Of a stretch of DNA of 64,000 bases, positions 52,571 through 59,096 are shown in pieces. The stretch's first letter is position 1; every line of letters starts with the position of its first letter. Made by a program: the position numbers and the translations under genes. The stretch is from Streptomyces sp. CB02261 (GTDB lineage Bacteria; Actinomycetota; Actinomycetes; Streptomycetales; Streptomycetaceae): NCBI RefSeq assembly GCF_001905665.1, contig NZ_LIVX01000013.1, forward strand, positions 62,001 to 126,000, written 5' to 3'. Under the pieces are notes generated by a model. The model saw nothing but the letters and a program-made list of their open reading frames with translations, was not told where the DNA came from and did not search any database.

Positions 52571-52590
52571 AGTGAACGGTTGCGTTCACT
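52571..52590. promoter_or_regulatory. TetR operator 1
   Basis: Palindrome AGTGAACG-GTTG-CGTTCACT with perfect 8-bp arms, 44 bases from the regulator start. The same arms recur at 52617-52636. Confidence 0.85.
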
Positions 52591-52616
52591 GAGGGGGACT
52601 CACTACCGTGATGAAC

Positions 52617-52636
52617 AGTGAACGGCTGCGTTCACT
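52617..52636. promoter_or_regulatory. TetR operator 2
   Basis: Palindrome AGTGAACG-GCTG-CGTTCACT, identical to operator 1 except one loop base, 24 bases before the transporter start. The centres are 46 bp apart, so each promoter of the divergent pair probably has its own operator. Confidence 0.85.
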
Positions 52637-52659
52637 AATTCTTCCGTGGGGGATCCATA

Positions 52660-54213
52660 GTGACAACTTCTCCGGTGGACACACAGACCAAGGACGGACC
52701 CGCTCGCGCCGGAGGTCGGCCGGGAATCGCCCTGACCGTCATCGCCGCCTGCCAGCTGATGGTCGTCCTCGACGCCACCATCGTGAACATCGCGCTCCCG
52801 CACATCCAGGACGCGCTCTCCTTCTCGACCACCGACCTGTCGTGGGTGCTCAGCGCCTACACCCTGACCTTCGGCGGGCTGCTGCTCCTCGGCGGGCGCG
52901 CGGGAGACATCCTGGGGCGCCGCCGGGTGTTCATGGCCGGCATCCTGCTCTTCACCTTCGCCTCACTGCTCGGAGGCTTCGCCCAGGAACCCTGGCATCT
53001 CCTCGCCGCGCGAGCCCTGCAGGGCGTGGGCGGCGCCATCGCCTCGCCCACCTCGCTCGCGCTCATCACCACGACGTTCCCCGAAGGGCCCGAACGCAAC
53101 CGGGCGTTCGGCGTGTTCGCCGCGGTCTCCGCCGGTGGCGGCGCCATCGGCCTGCTCGCCGGCGGCATGCTCACGGAGTGGCTGGACTGGCGCTGGGTCC
53201 TCTTCGTCAACGTCCCGATCGGCCTGCTGATCGCCTTCCTGGCTCCGCGCTACATAGCGGAGTCCGAGCGCCACCCCGGCCGGTTCGACATCGCGGGCGC
53301 GGCGACCTCGACACTCGGCATGGCCGCGCTGGTCTACGGGTTCATACGGGCGTCCGAGGAGGGCTGGAAGGACGAGCTGACCATCGGTTCCTTCGTCTCG
53401 GCGGTCATCCTGCTCGTGGCCTTCGCGGTCGTGGAGTCCCGCGCCAAGGAGCCGATCACCCCGCTCCGCATGTTCGCGGACCGCAACCGCTCCGGCACGT
53501 ACGTCATCATGCTCAGCCTGGCGGCCGCCATGTTCGGCATGTTCTTCTTCATCGTGCTGTGGGTCCAGGGCGTCCTGGGATACAGCCCCATCCAGTCCGG
53601 TCTCGCCTTCCTGCCGGTGACCGTCGCGATCGTCACCGGCGCGGGGCTCGCCCAGCGGCTGCTGCCGGCCCTCGGGCCCAAGCCGTTCATGGTGGCCGGT
53701 TCGGCGATCACGGGTGCCGGGCTGTTCTGGCTGACGTTCATCAGCTCGGAGAGCAGCTACGCGAGCGGCGTCCTGGGCCCCATGGTCCTGTTCGGCTTCG
53801 GTATGGGCCTCAACTTCGTGACGCTCACGCTCACGGCCGTCTCCGGCGTGGCCCAGCACGAGGCAGGCGCCGCGTCCGGCCTGCTCAACGCCACCCAGCA
53901 GGTGGGCGGTTCGCTCGGCCTGTCCATCCTGGTGACGGTCTTCGGCACGGCCAGCCGCGAGGAGAGCGAGAAGCAGATGCCCGGCTTCCTCAAGGCCGCG
54001 TCTCCCGAGCAGCAGGCCGAAGCCCTGAAGAACCAGGAGCTACCGGCGCCCTGGGGCCACGAGGTGCTCACCTCCGGCATCTCCTCGGCCTTCATGGCTG
54101 CCGTCGCGATGGTGCTGATCGCGCTGGTCACGGCCGTCCTGGTGATCCGGGTCCGCAAGAGTGACCTCGAAGCACTCAGCGGTCGTGCGGAGGCCGCCGG
54201 GCCGGTCGCCTGA
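52660..54213 (+). CDS. DHA2-type MFS drug efflux transporter (EmrB/QacA family)
   Basis: 517-residue proton-coupled antiporter with about 14 membrane helices. Helix 1 carries LMVVLDATIVNIALPHIQ (motif D1). Loop 2-3 has GGRAGDILGRRRVF (motif A), and helix 5 has GPERNRAFGVFAAVSAGGGAIGLLAGG (motif C, typical of exporters). GTG 52660 follows GGGGGA at 7 bases. The C-terminus ends in a cytoplasmic tail (RVRKSDLEALSGRAEAAG). It exports unknown amphipathic compounds and is controlled by the divergent TetR regulator. Confidence 0.93.
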   Translation: MTTSPVDTQTKDGPARAGGRPGIALTVIAACQLMVVLDATIVNIALPHIQDALSFSTTDLSWVLSAYTLTFGGLLLLGGRAGDILGRRRVFMAGILLFTFASLLGGFAQEPWHLLAARALQGVGGAIASPTSLALITTTFPEGPERNRAFGVFAAVSAGGGAIGLLAGGMLTEWLDWRWVLFVNVPIGLLIAFLAPRYIAESERHPGRFDIAGAATSTLGMAALVYGFIRASEEGWKDELTIGSFVSAVILLVAFAVVESRAKEPITPLRMFADRNRSGTYVIMLSLAAAMFGMFFFIVLWVQGVLGYSPIQSGLAFLPVTVAIVTGAGLAQRLLPALGPKPFMVAGSAITGAGLFWLTFISSESSYASGVLGPMVLFGFGMGLNFVTLTLTAVSGVAQHEAGAASGLLNATQQVGGSLGLSILVTVFGTASREESEKQMPGFLKAASPEQQAEALKNQELPAPWGHEVLTSGISSAFMAAVAMVLIALVTAVLVIRVRKSDLEALSGRAEAAGPVA

Positions 54214-54220
54214 GCACATC

Positions 54221-54261
54221 GATGTCCCCTGGCCCCCCGGCCGGGGGGGCCAGGGGACATC
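54221..54261. terminator. Bidirectional terminator between MFS and ADP-ribosylglycohydrolase genes
   Basis: About 20-bp stem GATGTCCCCTGGCCCCCCGG and its complement, almost without loop, with one extra G. It is the longest hairpin in the window and lies between convergent genes. Confidence 0.9.
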
Positions 54262-54269
54262 GCGCCGTT

Positions 54270-55178
54270 TCAGGCGGCCGTGACCGGAACCCACTCCGGA
54301 AGTGCCTCGGTCTGCCGCAGCCATTCCGCCGGCGGCGCTCCGTTCGCCGCGGCGGCCACCACGCCTCCGGCGATGGCACAGGTGGTGTCGACGTCGCCTC
54401 CGACCTGCGCGGTCGTCCAGAACACCCGCTCGAAATCACCGAGGCCACGAGCGGCCGACCAGAGGGCGAACGGAACCGTGTCGTGCGCGCTCGTCCGCCG
54501 ACCGCTGCCGAGCACCGCGGCGACTGTGCCGGCGTCGCCGTAGTCGAGCATGTCGCGGGCCCGGCGCAGCCCGGCGCCGACCGCGCTCCGCGGTACGAGG
54601 GCGATGACCCCGTCGAGCAGCGCCTCGGGCGTGGGCGGTCCCGCGGGGTCCGCGGCCAGCGCGGCGGCGGCGGCGACCGCCATCGCGCCCACCACGGCCT
54701 CACGGTGCTGATGAGTGGTGTACGCGGAGATCTCGGCCTGGTGCGTCGCCTGCTCCGGGTCCTCCGCGTACCAGGCCCCGAGCGGGGCGATCCGCATCGC
54801 GGCGCCGTTGCCCCAGGATCCCTGGCCCTTGAAGAGCGCGGCGGCCAGCTCCCGCCAGTCGCCGCCTTCCCGGATGAGCCGGAGCATGCGGTTGACGGCC
54901 GGGCCGTAGCCCCGGTCGAAGTCGTGGTGCTGGGCGAAGGACATGGCCAGGGCGTCCTGGTCGATCCGCTCATGGCGGGCGAGGACGGCCAGGACGGAGC
55001 AGGCCATCTCGGTGTCGTCGGTCCACTGCCAGGGGCCGTCGGGCAGCTCGCGCCGCTTCAGCAGGGGGTAGTGGGCGGGTACGAAGAACTGGGAGCCCAG
55101 GGCGTCTCCCACGGACAGCCCACGCAGGCTGGCCAGGGCGCGGTCGAAGCGCCGGTCGAATGAGGAGTCAGCGGTCAT
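54270..55178 (-). CDS. ADP-ribosylglycohydrolase (DraG) family protein
   Basis: 302-residue all-helical hydrolase. The paired magnesium-site motifs are WTDDTEMAC (near residue 52) and GGDVDTTCAIAGG (near 263), with LSVGDALGSQF at the N-terminus. The family removes ADP-ribose from Arg or Ser of proteins, or from small adducts. The target here is unknown. It sits 12 bases behind the histidine phosphatase gene and is probably cotranscribed with it. Confidence 0.92.
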   Translation of the reverse strand: MTADSSFDRRFDRALASLRGLSVGDALGSQFFVPAHYPLLKRRELPDGPWQWTDDTEMACSVLAVLARHERIDQDALAMSFAQHHDFDRGYGPAVNRMLRLIREGGDWRELAAALFKGQGSWGNGAAMRIAPLGAWYAEDPEQATHQAEISAYTTHQHREAVVGAMAVAAAAALAADPAGPPTPEALLDGVIALVPRSAVGAGLRRARDMLDYGDAGTVAAVLGSGRRTSAHDTVPFALWSAARGLGDFERVFWTTAQVGGDVDTTCAIAGGVVAAAANGAPPAEWLRQTEALPEWVPVTAA

Positions 55179-55190
55179 CGGTCTGCCACT

Positions 55191-55850
55191 CTATCCGGTA
55201 GGGCCGTACGGTTCCGGGGTACGCCAGCGTTCGAACGGCCGGTCCAGACGGTATCGCCCGTCCTCACCGAGCAGGAGGACACGGGTCTCGCCGTTGCCCG
55301 GGTTGGAGAGCGACTCGAAGTCCGCGACCGTCCAGTGGAACCAGCGCATGCAGAACAGGCGCATGGTCAGCCCATGGGTGACCAGCAGGACGTTGGGCGG
55401 ATGGTCGGGGGCCTCGAAGCTGCGGTACAGGCTCTCCAGGAACGCCCCGACGCGGTCGTAGACGTCCGCCCCCGACTCCCCCTGGGCGAACCGGTAGAAG
55501 AAGTGCCCGTACGCGTCCCGGTACGCCTTCTGCAGACGTACGTCGTCCCGCTCCTGCCAGTTGCCCCAGTCCTGCTCCCGAAGGCGTGGCTCCTCGCGCA
55601 CCCTGACCCTCTCCGGGGGCAGCCGGAAGGCGCGAAGGGTCTCATGGGTGCGGCGGTACGGCGAGACGTAGACACTGACGGCCTCCTCACCGAAGAGTTC
55701 GCGCAGCCACTCCCCCGTCTCCTCCGCCTGCCGCAACCCGGTCGCGGTCAGCCGCAGCGCGTGGTCCGGCTCCCGTTCGTACACCGTGTCATCGGCATTG
55801 CCCTCGGACTCTCCATGCCGTACGAGAACGATGCGCCGCGGTCGTGCCAT
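55191..55850 (-). CDS. Histidine phosphatase family protein (phosphoglycerate-mutase-like)
   Basis: 219-residue branch-1 histidine phosphatase. The RHGE motif is at residues 11-14 (IVLVRHGESEGNAD), with VSPYRRTHETLRAF for the second Arg/His set and VLLVTHGLTMRLFCMRWF for the third. The aromatic block FYRFAQGESGADVYDRVGAFLESLYR resembles broad-specificity phosphatases more than metabolic mutases. The substrate is unknown. It is the first gene of a pair with the ADP-ribosylglycohydrolase. Confidence 0.92.
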   Translation of the reverse strand: MARPRRIVLVRHGESEGNADDTVYEREPDHALRLTATGLRQAEETGEWLRELFGEEAVSVYVSPYRRTHETLRAFRLPPERVRVREEPRLREQDWGNWQERDDVRLQKAYRDAYGHFFYRFAQGESGADVYDRVGAFLESLYRSFEAPDHPPNVLLVTHGLTMRLFCMRWFHWTVADFESLSNPGNGETRVLLLGEDGRYRLDRPFERWRTPEPYGPTG

Positions 55851-55976
55851 ACCCCGACCCTAGATCCCCGGTTCCGAGCGGGCTCAGCCGAGGAGGTGCC
55901 CGGAGTCCATCCGGCGTATACGCCCGGTGGAGCGACGGCGCGGCTGGCCCGCGGAGAGACCGCCGACCGGCACGGT
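55851..55976. other. Intergenic region before the decayed block
   Basis: 126 bases upstream of the histidine phosphatase, likely holding its promoter. No gene or hairpin was recognised. Confidence 0.4.
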
Positions 55977-56277
55977 CAGGTCGGCCGGAACAGCCCGTAC
56001 GACAGGAGCAGTGCGGCCCGCTCGTCCTCGGGGAGGGCGAGCCCGCGTCCGAAGCAGGACAGCAGGCGCTCCTCCGGGCCTCGGACGATGACGTCTTGCG
56101 CCAGGTATCCGATCCTTCCGCTACGCCTCACCTCCCCGTCATCGGGCCGGAGGGTCCCTGCCAGTACCCGCAGCAGCGTGGATTTGCCCGTGCCGTTGCC
56201 ACCGCGGACGAGCAGCCGCTCTCCCGCACGGACGGCGAGCGAGTCGACGAGAAGACGGCCCGCGACCCGGTCCGCCG
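55977..56277 (-). pseudogene. ABC-F ATPase fragment (second nucleotide-binding domain)
   Basis: A minus-strand frame of about 100 codons, with no start and TGA at 55977-55979. It reads as part of an ABC-F type [23 protein letters not shown], then Walker [38 protein letters not shown] (Q-loop), and SYGLFRP. It stops before the signature and Walker B motifs, and at its 5' end it runs into TetR-like sequence. Intact ABC-F proteins are about 530-550 residues and protect ribosomes from antibiotics. This is a truncated remnant. Confidence 0.75.
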
Positions 56278-56812
56278 TGCGCGACGCCGTTCCGACCGGC
56301 CTGGCCGAGCACGGCTACCCCGCCCTCACCGTGGAGTACGTGGCGGAGCACTCGGGGGTCCACAAGACGACGCTACCGCCGCTGGGGCAGCGTCGAGGGA
56401 CTGCTCGCGGACGCGCTGGAACCGGCCGGCGAGGACGCCTGGACGCCTCCGGACACCGGCAGCCTCGCCGGGGATGCACGGGCTCTCACCCAGGAGGTCG
56501 TGAGGCGTTCGGTGATCACGCCGAGGCGGCCGCGCCGACCGCGTTCGTCGGGGCCGCCTTCCAGTCGCCGCGGGCCGCCGAAGCCCTCCACGGCTTCTCC
56601 GCCGACCGCTTCGGGCGATGCGAGGTCGTCGTCACCCGGGCCGTCGCCCGGGGCGAGGCGCCGAGACCGCGGGGGCGGTCGTCCGCGCGGTCTCGGCGCC
56701 TCTGTTCCTCCGGCTCTTCATCACCCCGGAACCGATCGACGGCGAAGTCGCCGACCAGACGGCGCGCGCGGTACTGGCGGCGGTCGACGCGGGCGCGTAC
56801 GTCGCGGAGTAG
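56270..56812 (+). pseudogene. Decayed TetR/AcrR family regulator
   Basis: TetR-like sequence in at least three frames. Frame A from about 56270: [30 protein letters not shown]. After an apparent 2-base loss near 56373 the reading continues in a second frame as YRRWGSVEGLLADALEPAGEDAW. It returns to frame A after about 56510 as AAAPTAFVGAAFQSPRAAEAL. A third shift near 56660 leads to VSAPLFLRLFITPEPIDGEV and a stop at about 56812. The start is missing. Order and content fit a TetR_C-type regulator, so this is a pseudogene unless the shifts are sequencing errors, which is unlikely for three. Confidence 0.8.
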
Positions 56813-56818
56813 GCCCTC

Positions 56819-57424
56819 TCAGACCGTCCAGGCCGATTCGAGCTGCACCACGTCCCCGGCCAGCGCCGCCACGTCGGCCGCGGTTCTGGCCCGCAGCCCG
56901 AGCCGCTCGATGCGTTCCGCCCGGTACTTCCCGTGCTCCGCGGCGGACTGCCACAGCGACAGCACCAGGAACTCGCTGCCGGGCGCCTCCCCGAACAGGC
57001 CCCGCAGCATGCCGGGAGACCCGGCCATGGCCGGGTTCCACACCTTCTCCTGCATGAGTGCGAAGTGTTCGGCACGGTCCTCATGGACACGGCAGTGCGC
57101 GACCCGCGCCACGTCGGCGTCGGAGAACCGCGGCTCGAACCCCGTCTTCACGTCGAAACGGTGGTCGAACAGCTTGACCTGGACGTCCTTGAACGTGCCG
57201 ACCTGCGCGGTCGCCAGCCGGTCGTGCGAGCGCGCCATGAACGAGTCGTAGAAGGCCCGGCTCTCCCAGAACGCGAAGATGTGGGCGACGTCCGGCCGAG
57301 CCCGGCTCCATCCGCCACCCTGCCCCCGGAACCCCGGCTCACCGAGCAGCCCCGCCCACTTCCGCTGCCCCCGCTCGAACCCTCGACGGTCCACCACGGT
57401 GCAGCGAATCCACTTGACCAGCAC
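56819..57424 (-). CDS. DUF4937 (YdbC-like) family protein
   Basis: 201-residue protein with two ferredoxin-like, antibiotic-monooxygenase-type halves. The N-terminal half (about 1-95) has VKWIRCTVVDRRGFERGQRKWAGL, ARPDVAHIFAFWESRAFYDSFM and HDRLATAQVGTF. The C-terminal half (about 105-200) has VARVAHCRVHEDRAEHFALMQEKVWNPAMAGSPGMLRGLF and EFLVLSLWQSAAEHGKYRAERIERL. Heme- or quinone-type oxidations are known in the fold, but no function can be assigned. The start is GTG 57424, without a strong ribosome site. It is downstream of the arylamine N-acetyltransferase on the same strand. Confidence 0.85.
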   Translation of the reverse strand: MLVKWIRCTVVDRRGFERGQRKWAGLLGEPGFRGQGGGWSRARPDVAHIFAFWESRAFYDSFMARSHDRLATAQVGTFKDVQVKLFDHRFDVKTGFEPRFSDADVARVAHCRVHEDRAEHFALMQEKVWNPAMAGSPGMLRGLFGEAPGSEFLVLSLWQSAAEHGKYRAERIERLGLRARTAADVAALAGDVVQLESAWTV

Positions 57425-57466
57425 CGCGCCATCGTACGGGGCCGACGACCGCCCCGGCAGACCCCT

Positions 57467-58297
57467 TCAGACTCCCGCCGGATGCATTCGCCGCACTCCC
57501 GCGCGCTCCTCCTCGTCCAGTTCGATCCCGAACTCGGTCTCCAGCGTCGCGATCAACCCGCCCGCGCGCACGATCCGTTCCTCGGTGACGCCGTCCGACC
57601 GCACCGACGAGAGCGTCGTGCGCACCAGTGCCCTGCGCACATCCGCGCCGGGCCGCTGGGCCACGACCTGGCCGAGGAAACGGGACTGCGGATGGCTGGA
57701 GCTGTAGTGGTTCATGACCGTGAAGTCGCCGGGGTAGAGCGTCTGCGGGGCGAAGGCGTACAGGTCGGTCCACCCCTGCGGCCGCAGGGAGCGCAGCACA
57801 TGGATGCCCTCCTCCTCCACGCCGACCGCGAACGTCCAGCCGCTCTGCTCGACCCGCGCCCCGTCACGCAGGGGCATGGGCTCCAGCAGCCCCTGCCAGC
57901 CGAAACCGACGTCGGTCAGCCATTGTTCGCCCTCGATCGTGACGGCGAGAAGCGCGTGCGTGACCGGCGGCAGCACCGCGCCCCGGGACCGGTTACGGGC
58001 TCCGCGCCCGGCGACCGTGAAGCCGATCCGTTCGAGGACGGCCGCGAACAGGGAGTTCTGCTCGTAGCAGTAGCCTCCCCTGCGCCGGTCGACGAGCTTG
58101 GACTGCAGGCTCTTCACGTCGAGGAGCACCGGCTTCCCGAGGGCGACGTCGAGGTTCTCGAACGGCACGGCCGCGACGTGCGCCCGGTGAAGGTACGTCA
58201 AGGTCCTTAGATCAGGGACGAGTTTTCCGTCGCGCTCGGGCTCGTATCCGATTCGAGCCAGATATGCGTCGAGATCCAGCTCCTCACCGCTCCACAA
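57467..58297 (-). CDS. nat: Arylamine N-acetyltransferase
   Basis: 276-residue NAT, which moves acetyl groups from acetyl-CoA to arylamines or hydrazines via a Cys thioester. The catalytic triad is Cys77 (RRGGYCYEQN), His114 (VTHALLAV) and Asp129 (WLTDVGFG). The substrate loop is at VPFENLDVALGK. In actinomycetes members can also act in antibiotic tailoring (amide synthase), but no cluster is nearby. The start is TTG 58297 with GGGGAG upstream. DUF4937 follows 42 bases downstream on the same strand. Confidence 0.93.
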   Translation of the reverse strand: MWSGEELDLDAYLARIGYEPERDGKLVPDLRTLTYLHRAHVAAVPFENLDVALGKPVLLDVKSLQSKLVDRRRGGYCYEQNSLFAAVLERIGFTVAGRGARNRSRGAVLPPVTHALLAVTIEGEQWLTDVGFGWQGLLEPMPLRDGARVEQSGWTFAVGVEEEGIHVLRSLRPQGWTDLYAFAPQTLYPGDFTVMNHYSSSHPQSRFLGQVVAQRPGADVRRALVRTTLSSVRSDGVTEERIVRAGGLIATLETEFGIELDEEERAGVRRMHPAGV

Positions 58298-58440
58298 ACC
58301 GCTCTCCCCCCTTCAACCCGCGGTCCACTGTCGTAGCCCCATGACACCATGAGTGATCGGCTCACGACCACGGGCTTTCGGACGGGTCGACGGTACGACG
58401 CGAGGCGTGCGCGGGGGCGCACCCGGAGAGGGGAAGCACC

Positions 58441-58971
58441 ATGAGCGGACTCAACAAGGGAGTGGGCAAGGTCGAGGTGACGCTCCGGTGGGACCCCGCC
58501 CCGACCGGTGCGCCAGCCCACGACCTGGACATCGTCGCCGGCGTCTTCGCGGCGGACGACCCGCACGGAGCGCCCGTCCACCTGGTGCACTTCGGCAGTC
58601 GCTCCCCCGACGGCACGATCACGCTCCACCGGGACAGCCGTACGGGCCAGGGGTTCGGCTACGACGAGGCCATGACCCTGGAACTGGAGAGGCTGGCGCC
58701 GCGGTACGCGCGCGTGGTGGTGGGCGTCGCCATACAGCAGGGCGGTGGGCGGCTGGCCTTCGGCGACATAGCGAACACGGGCGTACGGGTCCGCGAGGGC
58801 TACACGGACCTGTTGGTCCACGATTTCGCGGACGTGCCGGACGCCCTGTCGGCGACGGTCGTGGAGTTCACCCGCGACGGCACCGAGGGCTGGACGTACC
58901 GCCCGCTCAGCCAGGGCTTCGACGCCGATCCTCAGGACTTCGCCCGGCTGCTGGGCTCCGCGCGCCCCTGA
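58441..58971 (+). CDS. TerD family stress protein
   Basis: 176-residue TerD-type protein. It has strands LNKGVGKVEVTLRWDPAP and DLDIVAGVFAADDPHG, a calcium-site-like segment DSRTGQGFGYDEAMTLELERL (shorter in acidic residues than the classical GEGEGDDE form), and VGVAIQQ. Tellurite-resistance family members bind calcium and act in envelope stress or phage defence. This lone copy has no ter neighbours. ATG 58441 follows GGGGAAG. It ends at a strong hairpin before convergent nrdJ. Confidence 0.9.
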   Translation: MSGLNKGVGKVEVTLRWDPAPTGAPAHDLDIVAGVFAADDPHGAPVHLVHFGSRSPDGTITLHRDSRTGQGFGYDEAMTLELERLAPRYARVVVGVAIQQGGGRLAFGDIANTGVRVREGYTDLLVHDFADVPDALSATVVEFTRDGTEGWTYRPLSQGFDADPQDFARLLGSARP

Positions 58972-58996
58972 AACGCGCGCCTGGAACCGGGCACCG

Positions 58997-59030
58997 CGAA
59001 GGGGACCGGCCCCGAGGCCGGTCCCCTTCG
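58997..59030. terminator. Bidirectional terminator between terD and nrdJ
   Basis: Perfect 15-bp stem CGAAGGGGACCGGCC / GGCCGGTCCCCTTCG with a CCGA loop between convergent genes. Confidence 0.88.
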
Positions 59031-59096
59031 TGAACGCTGTTCAGTCACCCGCTCGGACCGCACCGGACATCACGTCCGGCACGGTCCCGCCAGGTG

